DNA of 64,000 bases from Rhodamnia argentea (taxonomy: Eukaryota; Streptophyta; Magnoliopsida; Myrtales; Myrtaceae): positions 26,832,962-26,896,961 of the forward strand of contig NC_063158.1 in assembly GCF_020921035.1 (NCBI RefSeq), in the 5' to 3' direction. Positions 13,800-26,100 of the stretch are shown here, piece after piece. The notes under the pieces are model-generated. The model worked only from the letters and a program-made list of their open reading frames with translations. It had not been told where the DNA came from and ran no database searches. The translations under genes and the position numbers were made by a program. Every line of letters begins with the position of its first letter. The stretch's first letter is position 1.

Positions 13800-16181
13800 A
13801 CATTTCATAAACGGCATTAGTATGACATGCTCATATACATATAAATTTATAAACCAAACTTCCCGTACACATCAGTTAATCATGAAAATTTAAATAATCT
13901 ATGTGGCCCCACATCCTAGATAGATAGGTAGATGGGTAGATGCACCCTAGACTTCAAAAGCATCCTAACATTCTCCTCGACACATTATTTATGTTTGTGT
14001 TACGGGGTCATGGATCAAATAGCTACGCTAGCACTAAAGTCTCACTTCGACCTCGGTTCAATCTTCTCGGCTTTTCATCATTTTCCCCATCCTTGAGTGA
14101 TGAAGAATCAAACTGTCACCTTGCTGAGCAAAAGCTTGATAAGACGCCATGAATTTTATGCTCGAATCACGGCGTCTTTCACCTAAAATAACTTTCGGAA
14201 TCACGATTTATCCCTAAACGCGTGTCGATAGAGAGCCGCCCTCAATGAAAATGGACCGTGGGAGCTAGTAGAAATGAAATTCCGATAAGTCAGAATCACT
14301 TTTTGGTTGTTTATATTTGCACCATCGCGTCTCTCTTTTTAGTTACTAACAAAGTAAACAAATTGAAAACGGATCAATCCTAGCAAGAGCAAGAAATAAG
14401 CTATAAGATGATGAGCCACAAGGGAGTGGGATGCACGATCATCAAACTCCTTTGTTGTAGATCTCTACGAAACATGAAATTTTTTTTTCCCTCACATGTC
14501 ATTGACTCTTCTTTTTTTTTTTTTTTTTTTTGTGGGGGAAGTGGAGTTTGATGGAAACCAGTTCATTAGGATATGAATGAAAAGAAAAAACATACTTAGC
14601 TTAGACATCAAGCCAGCATGATTGCCCTTTTTCACTGCACAAAATGTGGCTGTATTCACCTATAGAACATAGACATGTTGGTCCCTTGTAGCCGTCCATT
14701 CCTCATTCTCAAAGTGAGCTTCAAAGGGAAGTCATTTCTGTGGAGCACTAATCCTAGTGACCCTGTTTCATTCATCTCGTATCCCCTTTTGATTGTTCCA
14801 TCTGATGCAACTGATGACATCCTTCTTACATCAAATTGCAAATTGGCAATGACAGCAACGTGGGTGAATACAAATGGCTGCACCCAATGACACCAACTTA
14901 CCAAGTTTTCACCTTCTTGAGATGAAAGCGGATGGGGGAACCTTGAACAGGGACTCTTTCCTGCCAGTCAGCCTTTGATGTTCTTACTCGAGGAAAAGGA
15001 AAGTGCCACCTCAAAAGGGACTTTCTAACTTCCATGACAATGAATGACCTAACCAGTTCCGGCGCAATGTTTTCTAGGGATGAGCATGGTTTCAAGGTAG
15101 AATCGAGAACCTGGAACATGAACCTATAGAATCCTGTCTGATTCCAGGTTTTAAGATATGCAGAGTAGATTCCAAATTCCAAAAATTGAGGAACCTGTCC
15201 GAACGGGTAAGTTACAAGTTCCACTATCTAGAACCCGGATCCTAGATCCTGAAATAAATTTATATATTTTTCTTGGTATATATTTTTGCACGATGTTATA
15301 ATGTTCTATGGCATCCGATGATGAGTGTATAATCTAGAGTCAAACAAATTTTTAGGTTTCAAGTTCCAAAAAATGATAAAAGTGTTCCAATGAATTGGTT
15401 TCGGGTTCTAAATATAACTTGTATGGAATTCAAAATCACTCACCTTTATTTTCTCTTAAATGTTATAGCGTTCACTCTCATTTTGCTTAACTAAAAATGA
15501 AAAAATAAAATAAAATAAAATAAATTGATAGGTTCTCGGATACTCTGAAACCGACCCTAGAACCTGTGACGGGGTAGGTTCCAGGTTCCAAAGTATGACG
15601 GGTAGGTTCTAGGTTCCAAAAAATGAGGAACCTGTTCCGACGGGTAGGTTTCAAGTTCTAAGTGGAACCTGTAAGGAATCTGGAACCGCTTACCCCTAAT
15701 GTTTTCAAAGGACAAAAGGTGAGAACCCCCAAATAAATACCAAGATGCATTCTTCAATGACTTGCGGTGCTGCTGTCTATCTTCGAAGCACAAGGCGTTA
15801 CGCTGTTCAGTCTTAAAAGAAACTACAAGGTGCTATTGAACGTTGGAGAACATTAGCTGAACAATGGTTTTAATTCAAACAATATGTTGTGTGTGAGAGA
15901 GATTTTCACGTGTTGTACAGATTGCAGAAATGTGGCTGCCATTAAGCAATTCAGAGGAACTATCCGGCTCTCAATACCCGACCTCAGATTACTTCAATTT
16001 ATGACGGTGCCAGATCTTGAAGACCGGCCAGATAAGGGAGATTACACCTCTCCAGTTCCCCGAAATATGTCATGCCCATCTTCATTTTGGAAAAGCACAC
16101 ATCATATATTTTTATCAAGGAGAGCTCTCTGACTTGGCATTTATCCTGAGCAATGGAGCATCCGCCTGTTCGTTTTACCGT
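13800..16181. repeat. Tandem segmental repeat, copy A
   Basis: This copy is collinear with 16187-17833. Shared runs include the segments around CCGTACACA, CCTAGACTTC, TTATGTTTGTGTTAC, TTCTCGGCTTTTCATCATTTT, ACATTGGTCCC-type sequence and, at the end, CTTGGCATTTATCCTGAG followed by AATGGAGCATCCG. It is longer than copy B mainly because of the MITE at 15075-15698. No convincing protein-coding content was seen; the short open frames here are not conserved between the copies. Confidence 0.8.
15075..15698. mobile_element. Non-autonomous hAT-type MITE with 8-bp target duplication
   Basis: The element is 624 bp and begins TAGGGATGAGC. It ends with the imperfect complement GCTTACCCCTA. It is flanked by a perfect 8-bp direct repeat, ATGTTTTC, at 15067-15074 and 15699-15706. 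An 8-bp duplication with TAGGG-type ends is the hallmark of the hAT superfamily. The interior is built of degenerate GGTTCCAGG/CCTGGAACC-like motifs in both orientations and encodes nothing recognisable. The element is missing from the sister repeat copy at the corresponding position. A relative lies at about 58520-58749. Confidence 0.88.
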
Positions 16182-16186
16182 TAGTC

Positions 16187-17833
16187 ATCACTTCATATTT
16201 CATAACAGCATAAGTATCACATGCTCCTAGACATAAAATCACACTTTCCGTACACAATAGTTAATCATGAATATTTAAGTAAGCTATGAGGCCCTACATA
16301 GATAGAGGTAGCTGGACAGATACAACCTAGACTTCGAAAGCACCTTAAAATTGTCCCCGAGACATAATTTATGTTTGTGTTACAAGTCATGGCTCAAGTA
16401 GCTACACTAGCACTACAAACACATTCAAACATCAAAAGTCTAACTTCAACCTCGGTTCAATCTTCTCGGCTTTTCATCATTTTCCCATAGTCGAGGGATG
16501 AAAAATTAAACGTTACCTTACTAAACAAAGCTTAATAAGACGCTATAAATTACATGCCCGAATCACAATGTCTCTCACCCAAAATAATTTTTAGAATCAC
16601 GATTTACGCCGGAGTGTGTGTCAATACAAAGCTACCCTCGATGAAAATGGACCGTGGAAATTAGTAGCAATGAAATTCAGGTAAGTCGAATCACCTTTTT
16701 GGCTGTTTATATTTGTACCCTCACACCTCTCTTCTTTTGCTACTAACAAGTAAACAAATTGAAATGGATCAATCATACCAAGAGCAAGAAATAAGCTATA
16801 AGATGAACCACAAATGAGTTGGATGCACGATCATCAAACCCCCCCTTTTTTTTTTTGGTCGAATATCATCAAACCCCTTGTTGATCTGCGAAACGTGAAA
16901 ATTTTTTGGCCTCACTTGCCATTGACTTAGATTAGGCATCAAGCCAACGTGATTGCTTTTTCACTGCACAAAATATAGCTATTCACCTGTAGAACATATT
17001 GGTCCCCTGTAGCCATCCATTCCTCTTCTCAAAGTGAGCTTCAAGGGGAAGCCATTTCTGTGGAGCACTAATCCTAGAGAACGTGTTTCATGCATCTTGA
17101 ATCCCTTTTGATTATTCATCTGATGCAGCTGATGACATCACTCTTACATCAATGGCAAATTGGCAAATTGGCAACGACAGCAACGTGGGTGAAAATAAAT
17201 GTGTGCACCCAATGACACCAACTTACCAGGCCTTCACCTTCTTGAGACCAAAGTGAATGGGGAACCTTAAACAGGGACCATTTCCTGCCAGTCAACCCTT
17301 TTGATGTTCTTACTTGAGAAAAGGGAAAGTTGCACCTCAAAATTGACTTTCTAACTTCGATGACAATGACCCAATCAGTTCTGGCACAATGCAGGCATTC
17401 CTCAATGCTTGCGATGCTGCTAACTATCCTCAACATACAAGGCGTTACAGTGTTCAGCCTTAAAAAAAGGGTACAAGGTATTAAAGATTGGAGAAACATC
17501 AGAGGACATTAGCTGAACATTTGCGAACAATATGTGTGTGAGAGAGAGATCAACATGTTACACAGATTGCAGAAACGTGACTGCCATTAAGCAATTCGGA
17601 GAAACTATCCGGCTTTCAATATCCAACCTCGATTACTTCAATTATGGCAGCGCCAGATCTTGAAGACCACCCAGATAAGGGAGATGACACCCCCCCAGTT
17701 CCCGAAAATATGTCATGCGCATCTTCATTTTGAAAAGCACGCATCCATGAAGCACGGATATTCTTTTAACAAGGAGAGCTCTGACTTGGCATTTATCCTG
17801 AGTGCAATGGAGCATCCGCTCGTTTGTTTTACT
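16187..17833. repeat. Tandem segmental repeat, copy B (3' flank of the chaperonin gene)
   Basis: This copy follows copy A head to tail and lacks the MITE. Its right end coincides with the stop codon of the chaperonin gene (17834-17836), so it probably includes that gene's 3' UTR and downstream flank. Copy A is then a duplicated 3' flank. The two copies differ by many substitutions and small indels, so the duplication is old. Confidence 0.75.
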
Positions 17834-20800
17834 TTAAGGTGTTATTCCAGGCACAAGTGGAATGGGTGGCTTGGGCGTCTTTGTTTTCTCCACCAATATC
17901 GCTTGGGTAGTCAACACGGTCCCTGCAATGGAAACTGCACTTTGTAGCGCACACCTTGAAACCTTGCATGGATCTATGACTCCAGCACAGAGAAGATCTT
18001 CATATTTGCCCGTCATTGCATTGTAACCGATTTGCCAACCACATGTTCGGGTATGCTCCACTATGGAATCACCATCTGCTCCTGCATTAGTTGCAATAGC
18101 TTTCGCTGGAGCAAGGAGTGCCTGCAATTGCAATCCGTTATTGACCACCTGAAAGAACAAAGACACCCCCAGAACAACAGCAAAATGCTACAAGCGATTC
18201 TCGACTCGATGCATTCCGCTTAGAATGGCCAAGCAATTATTGAAGACATAAGGCAGGTTATCATTCACAAGAGAAAGTAGAACATAGTTTCCCCAAGCCC
18301 ATAAAAGAGGCTGTTAGACTGGTCAACTGAGAAAAAGTTGACGTATAGAATTCAATGATCAACAAAGAAAGCATATCCACTCCGGAACCATTGTACACAC
18401 ACCTATATCAGGCAATGCCAGCTTCCAGCCTTGCCTATGTTGTCTCGCCTTTATTTATTCAACAATGGCAACTACACCCACCAATTTGAGCTATTCATTT
18501 GACATGCAACACCACTATTCCCAAGTCTACTGAACATTAGATATTCACGACAGGTTTATTTTCAAGGCATAATGTTGTCTCAAGCCATTGATAAATAAAG
18601 TAGAGAGCAACCGATAGATCTGCCTGCACATTTACTATTACAAACATACAGAGCGCAATCAACTTAATAACTTGGCCATGGTTTGTCCCTGTATATCCTC
18701 AAAGCCGCCATTATCACTGCACAACAACATTGCCGATTTGCTAGAGAACAGCGGCACCAGAGGATGCTCATTGGACCAAACTATGTATGCATGAACAACA
18801 TTTGGTCAAGTACCAACCACCTCAGTTTCCTTCCAGCTACTTGCTGAAATTTAAGTTACACAAAAAGATGCGCTCAAAGAAATAAAAATGAAAGCAGAAA
18901 TCATACTGCTGCCACGATGTCAGAACCAATCTGCTCCTCTTGATCTTCCATCTTGCTCTTTATCTCAGGAATATACTCAGAAAGATGTACATAAGCTGCA
19001 CCACCACCAGGTACTATTCCCTCAACCATCGCAGCAAATGTAGCCTGCTTTGCATCCTCTATTCTAAGTTTTCGGTCTTCAAGTTCCACCTCAGTGTGTG
19101 CTCCTACCTAAGTTGATTCCACATTGCTTAATATGAAAATAGAGACAACACTGAATCGCTTTCATAGAACTTTCTGATGGACTCATACGCAATACAGAAC
19201 TTTGAATTTGATGAGTAAGTGCAATTATTTAATATCTGAGGACATTGGTCGGATCTCCAATTCATGTGCTCTGTACATCTTTAGTTCTGCAAACAAGGTG
19301 CATAAATAGACTATATGTGAGTTGAAACTGTCTCTAAAAGAATGTGGGATATTGCAAACCTTAATTACGGCCACTCCACCAGTGAGTTTGGCAATTCTTT
19401 CTGCGAGTTTGCGTGAATGGTATGCACTGTCAGTTTCAGCTAAATCCTTCTTAATCTGGGAAATCCTTGCCTGGATTTCAGCTTTAGTAGAAGGATCAGC
19501 AACAATGATAGTTGAGTTACTACTGATGGTTACTTTTCTAGCAATGCCAAGCTGATCGGATGTCACACCATCGAGTGTTAGACCCAAGTCTCCCGAGAGA
19601 AAATCAGCACCTGATGTTATTACAATGTTAATGGAACAAAAAAAAAAAAGCAGAAAATGTAAGCTAATGACCGAAATATCATCATGCGGTTTGAGTGAGC
19701 ATGCTTCTTGAAGGAACTTAAGACAACAAATAAACAAAGGTAGCCATGCTTTACAAGTTCACCTGCCAATAAAGCGATGTCCTGCAAGACACCTTTTTTT
19801 CCTTCTCCAAATCCTGGACATTGCACGACAGCTACATTAAGCAAGCCTTGCATTTTGTTCACAACAAGTGTTTCCAGTACTTGTCTTGATATATCCTCTG
19901 CAACGATTAGCAAGGGGACGCTTAATTGAGCTGCCTTCTCCAGCAAAGGAACCATTTCCTTGATATCTGAAATCTTCTGATCAGTCACAAGGACTTTGGC
20001 ATTCTCGAACTCCACGAGAGATCTATCTTGGTTTGTAATGAAATGAGGCGACATATAGCCCTTCTCAATCTGGCAGAAAAAAATCTGACATAAGTAAAGA
20101 AATCATATAAAGGGGAATTTATTATTGAAAAAATGTGTATGCATTCAACAAGCTCAGGGTCTGTCGATGCATTCAATCAGAAGACTTAAGCCCTTTAGGA
20201 GACCGAGTTCAGCAGATAGAGAGGTTGCAAAAGAGAATAAGAAAAGAATAACTCTTTCCACATTTTGCAAGGAGAAAATTATCCAACTCCTCACTATTTC
20301 AAACCTAAAGCAAAATTCACCACCTTCATTCCTTCTTCGACTAGAACAACGGTTTCAGAAGATGAGGACGACTCGATAGAGATTACTCCATCATGTCCAA
20401 TCCTTTCAATAGCATCAGCAATTAATCCTCCAACAAAGTCATCGTTTCCAGCAGAGATTGACGCCACAGCTTCAAAATGGTGAAAAAATTTCAGAATTTC
20501 GTCATGAATAGCTCATTTCTTGGACAAAGGGCAAAAAAGAAATAAAAAAAAAATCAACCACTAACCTTTGATATGATCACTCCCTCTTATAGGAAAGCTC
20601 TTTACCTTCAAAATCCTGACCAATTCTTGTACAGTCTTGTCCATTCCCTTTTTTATGGAGATTGGATTAGCCCCAAATGAAACTGCCAATAACCCGGATT
20701 TGATCATTGCTCGAGCCAAGATAATTGCGGTGGTTGTGCCATCACCAGCCAAGTCATTCATGCGGCCAGCTACCTGGAAGTATTTACATTTGAGGGGAAA

Positions 20801-22434
20801 AATAGAAATTTAAGAGTTAAGCATGAGAGCAAGCTTCTGGAGAGAAGTAACTATCAACCATGAATGACCTCTTGAACTAACATTGCCCCGGCATTCTCGA
20901 TTGCATCTGAAAGTTCTATCGCTCGGGCAATCGTGACACCATCATTTATTACTTTCAGAGATTCGGACTCTGAGAGGACAACATTGCGTCCTGAAGTAAA
21001 GAGAGATTAAATAAATCAATTAGGCCATAATGGTAGAATCAGTCCACTATCTAAACTTAACTGGAAAAAACGAAAATCCATACTATGGTCAGTCGACGAA
21101 CAACTGATCAGACAAACTTATATTTTTGTTGTGAGAAATTTTCCGGTAAAAGGGCTTTCTCATACCCCTCTAGATATATCAATAACATAAAGAAGAACAA
21201 AATCCACCAGAATAGCATTGATATTCCTGATAATTCTTGACTAAGCATATATCGTTGAAAAGAAAATTGACAAATCATCCGGCTCCATAAGCCGAAACCG
21301 ACTGAGCATTTTTACGAGTGTAACGTTGGTTGTCCTAGGCAAGGCTAACATCAGAATTCAAGTTTCAGCATCCATTGTCTCTCTTCCTTTTAAATGCTAA
21401 AATATTTTGCTAAAAACTGTTTTTCACGGCATGCTGTAGAATCAATTAATAGAGCTTGTCTAATTAGTTATATTGTTGGGTTCAGCAATTTGGACAGTAC
21501 GAATAAAATATCCATATATTGAAGAAATTTCTTTTTCTAACTAGGGGACTGTGTTCTGTGTATAATTATTTCCCCTCGCAACCAAAACAGCTCAATTGTG
21601 TGTGGGCGGTGTCAAATAACAATCTTCTTTGAATAGGATTATCTAAGAATACTCCGTGAATTACTTCAAGTCGATGGTGAAAAATAGGACTGAAGCAGCA
21701 AAATAGAAAATGAAGAAATGGATAAAAGTGGAATTTGGAAACTAGGACAGGTCAGTCAGCCTTGAATGTAGGAATTTTTTTAATTCGGAACATCTAGCAT
21801 TGCTCTTTTGACAAAAGGAAAAGTTCATATGCAAAACTCAAGCTAGAAGCGCACAGTTCTATGCATAAGCCTTCAAGATAACTCTCAACTCCAATGTTGC
21901 GCAAAACTAGACCAGCCAGCTCCCTCATAACTAAAAAGCAAAAACACACTATCTCTCACTCTGTCCAAATGGCCACTGCACTAAAACCCATTTCATCTCA
22001 ACCCCCATGAAAAACAAATAATCAGATGAACAAATAATTCCAAGATTAAAATGACAGAAACAGGAATTTCAGAAGAAGCAACAGAACAGAGTCCACATAC
22101 CTCTAGGTCCTATAGTAACAGAAACGGCATCAGCTAACTTATCAATCCCGGATTGAAGAGCCTCTCTGCATTCCTTGCCAAAAGATATCTTCTTTGGACC
22201 TGCTTTTACCACAAAGTTTCCGACTTTTTGCCCGTTTCTCCATAGACCCAATACCCTCCTATTTCCACTCAGATTCTGAACGGTGAACAGCGCCCAACTT
22301 TTCAATCTCAATCCAAAGAGTATCATTCGTAAAAGGGCATGAAAAAATAGAGGGAAAACAAAAGAAAAAGAGGAACTTACAGGAAAGAACAGCTTCTGAG
22401 GGAAGATTGAAGATGCTGTGAAGTAGGCAGACAT
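17834..22434 (-). CDS. CPNA2: Plastid chaperonin-60 subunit alpha 2 (CPNA2-like)
   Basis: This is a group I chaperonin subunit of the chloroplast Cpn60 folding complex. Exons: 22434-22381, 22275-22101, 20990-20869, 20773-20566, 20469-20324, 20069-19763, 19610-19360, 19107-18907 and 18121-17834. They total 1752 nt (583 aa), and all splice phases agree. The first 18 codons plus the start of exon 2 resemble a transit peptide. Cpn60 signatures follow: [31 protein letters not shown], the AGDGTTTA nucleotide loop (GroEL Asp87 equivalent kept), [45 protein letters not shown] and RIEDA (Asp398 equivalent kept). The C-terminus ends in PLVPGITP. The ending and the divergence from alpha 1 fit the alpha 2 paralogue, which in Arabidopsis assists NdhH folding. 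The residue at the GroEL Asp52 position is Ser (VVLSESES). Confidence 0.94.
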
Positions 22435-23199
22435 TCTCAGGGCGGTTCTTCTTGGGTTTTCCGAGGGTTTTAAACTCTGATGTTCATAGATCCCGCCGGT
22501 TCAATCAAGATGGACCGGAAAGAAAAAAGACGCACCGGACACTTTCTGGATCGGGTCAAATGGGCCTTTCTAGAGCAAGCGACAAATTTTCCCTACAAGT
22601 GTTTAAGTTTTTATTGACATTACTATCTGATCGTCCTTTCCTTCCCTGAACCGGAAAAGATCGCCACGGCCGGCGGATTCTGCGACGACGTCATACTTGT
22701 CAAGGCAACCGCCCGGCGCCCCCGACGGCCTCCCGCTCCTCGAGCGGCACGTGCTCGAGCTCCTGAAGATCTTCTCCATCTCCCCTTCTCCTTTCACTCG
22801 TTCTCCCCCGGCTTCGCCCGTCGGTTGGGTAACTCCCGACGCTCCCCGAAGCCAGCCCTTTGCGGTCCGAACTTCTGTGGAAGCGGCCCGCCGAATTCCT
22901 CTCCCTTCAACGCGGCGCCCTCAACCGCCGTGAGAGGTAGAAAATTAGGTCAGAAAAATTTGTGTCTTTTCAATTTTGACTCGCCTCACTGTCGGACACG
23001 CGAGTCCGGGCCGTGTCCATTCAGTTGACCGAGTGTCGAAGCTCGGACATGCGTTGACCGCGTGTCCCGCCGTGTCCGGCGCGTGTCCGACACGCGAAAA
23101 TTCTCCCGGGAGGCGTCTGTGTAACATAGTCGACGACACGACCCACCTTCGCTCCACTCGCTTCCCGCCGTCGAGTCCCTTGTGCTGTAGCAGACCGCC
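22435..23199. promoter_or_regulatory. Divergent promoter region between CPNA2 and COQ3
   Basis: These 765 bp separate the two ATGs and must hold both promoters and leaders. The left part is ordinary. From about 22630 the sequence becomes GC-rich and open in several frames, without any recognised protein. From 22989 to 23096 it has a cluster of GTGTCCG / CGGACAC motifs in both orientations, including GTGTCCGACACGCG at 23082-23095. No clear TATA box was identified for either gene. Confidence 0.6.
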
Positions 23200-26100
23200 A
23201 TGGCGTCGAAGCTCCTCCACCGAGTCCCATGGCTCCTCCACCGAGTCGGCGCTGTCTCTGCACCTCTGAAATATCCGCGGACGCTTTCACCAACCCTCGC
23301 TGCCTTCGCTTCCTTGAGACTCCTCTCCGACGTTGCTCCTCGGCCTCTTCCTGTGGCCGCGACCGGCAATTCTCCTCCCGCTTCCACCTCGCCAGCTCCT
23401 CAATTCTCCGGAAGCTCCGAGAAGTTCGAGCATAATGCGAAGAGTTCCTCTGTTCGCTCATCTCTGAAGGATCCTGAGCTGGCCAAGTTCTCTGCCATCG
23501 CCGATACATGGTCAGTTCGTTGATTGCCTATTCGTGTCTTCCGTAAACGGTGATTTTCCTGATTTTATGGCTTTTTTTCGTTCTCTTGAATTCGACATTG
23601 TATATTTGCGATTGATTCGTTCTCTTGAATTCGACTTTGTATATTTGCGATTGATCGCAGTGGAACCGCTTTCTGTTTTGTTTTATTTTCCCCCTCATTT
23701 AGCAATTGAAACAGCTTAGCTGTAGTTGCTCAAGAGTTGACGCTCTTCGATTTTGCTGGAACTATAGAAAATTCAAAGTCTTTGAAATGCGTGGTTGTTA
23801 TATCTTGCAAGTTATGAGGTTGAGGTGTAACTGGCGTTGCTTTAGTGTACAACTTTGATGATAATTTGTCTCTCCTCGTGCTGAGAATAGGTGGGATTCT
23901 GAAGGCCCATTTAAGCCTCTGCACCTGATGAATCCTACAAGACTTGCTTTCATTCGCTCCACACTCTGTCGACATTTCGGGTATGTTAAATGTGATCCTT
24001 CACTATTAGCAACTTGTTTGAATAATCAAGTTTAGTTACTGCATGTAGTGGCTTTACACCTAATAAGGAGATGAGCTTTCAAGTTCGCCACATTTAGTTA
24101 AACTCAATAGCTCGAGACAGAACTTCAACAATTGCAATTTCAAGCAATCATTTCAGTCGATTGACATCTAGGACTTATAACTCAATCATCTAGCGTGGCT
24201 TCCATGAGATGCATTGCACTCTATTCTTCCTTTGTCAATGACATTTTTCTATAAGAATGAAATTGTTCCTGCTAATCATATTTTGCAAATTTGGCTGACT
24301 TTTCTTGATTTAGGAAGGATCCATCCTCCGCAAGGCCTTTTGAAGGTATGAAAATTGTAGACGTTGGTTGTGGCGGTGGAATTCTTTCAGAGGTATAAAG
24401 TTCGTTCATTCCCCTTATTTGTCTACTTTACATGAATGACTAGATAAAAGATGGGACTAACCACCTTCGGAAAGGTCCTAGACAGCAGTGGTTGAAGGTT
24501 TAATGTGTCAAATGCTGAGTGAGTTTGTTGGTCTTATTCATGCTTGTATAACGAAGTCATTGTGTGCCTGTGGCCATTAAATCTGTCTGCCTACCTCTAA
24601 TGTAGCATTTTAGTACATCTAATTCTGTCATAGTCATATGTTAGACAGCTGCAATCGTATCGTACTCGATAATGAGGTCAAGGTTTTTTTGCCTTTTCTC
24701 TAGAAAAGGTATAACACAATAGATTTTTTTTTTTTTTGGGGTCAAAGTAACACGGTAGATTCCACATGCTATCTTATTGGCTGATTTCCTTGTGCTACAA
24801 TCTGAACATTTCTTTAATAGTAGAGATAAGGATTTTATCTTAGGCCGTGTTGAAGTTTCTTCAGTTGTTCTTGCATCTAAATATCTCTGTCATTCGATGC
24901 TAGAAGTTGGACTTTGAGGTAGATTCCATTGCATTAATATCAAGAATATGGACACAACTCATTAGCTATGGTGATGTGGCAATGGGCATGCTGCACCATA
25001 TGTTGGAGCTTGATGAAATGCCCCTTTTGGTAAAAATGCTGGTCGCCAACCGTCAAGGCTGCTGGTTTTGCTCTATGAGCAACATGTAGATTTGACTAGG
25101 ACTGTTGCAATCATGAGGCTTGTTTTGTGCTGTGTTAGTTTATTTAGTACACATGGTTTGCGTCATAAAAAAATGCGAGATGGCAGTAGCATTTACTCTA
25201 AGAAAGAAAAGAAAGCGTTTCTTTGCCAATGATAGCATAATTTTGATAGAGGGACATTTTTGCATAGTTATTATGTGTCATGCAAGTGGCCGGTTAATTC
25301 TCTGTTGTACTGTATACCAACTGTTGTTGATGTGCTGGCTGGTGTGAACTGTAAATTGAGCTTCATTTTATTGCTGTGGGAGCGTGAAAGGTGTCTGGAC
25401 AGTCATACAATTGTAATTCATGGCTAGAGTTTGGTCAGCAGAGAGGATGGTGTACTCATTTCATTGAAATAACATGATATTGGTTTTCTTTCAATTCCAA
25501 ATATCTTGCATTTTGAGTTCGGTCGGTTTTTTCAGATATTATTTACCAACTTCAATGGTTCAAGCAGAGAGGGCTATCAATTAATACTTGTCTTTTTGCC
25601 TTTTCAGCCATTGGCCAGGATGGGAGCTTCAGTAACAGGTGTGGATGCTGTAGACAAAAACATCAAGATTGCGCGCATTCATGCTGTATGCACATTTCTT
25701 CATCACAAAATGAACATTTTCTTGTGAAAGTTTCAAAGCATGAGCTACTAAAATGATTGACTTCAGTTGTTGATAGAGTATGTTTAGTATAGACTATATA
25801 GAAATTAGGAGATTCTCTTGGAGCTATAATAAGATTTTACCTATGTACACACATTGAATTCATCGGATTCTCAGTGTAAAATCTAAAGAAAAACCTACAG
25901 TTGCCACTTGACTCCTCGTCGACAGCCAGCGGTTGCCGGACTAGCCTTCCTTGACTTACTCCTCTTTTAATTAAATGAATTTCTTTCCCTTTTTCTTGCT
26001 TGGTATATTATTTAAGTTTTTCCCTCTCTTGGGGCAATAAAAAAAAAAAAGAGAGTGAATCCGGGTCCACTGATGCAGTAAACCTGGGAATTAATATGCA

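Noticed and set aside
18122..18166. Extension of the last CPNA2 exon to a frame starting [16 protein letters not shown]
   Set aside because: Family alignment requires DIVAA followed directly by ALLAPAK, which the acceptor at 18122-18123 gives; the extension would be intron.
22640..22935. GC-rich open frames between CPNA2 and COQ3
   Set aside because: Several overlapping frames on both strands without family motifs; better explained by GC composition of the shared promoter and leader.
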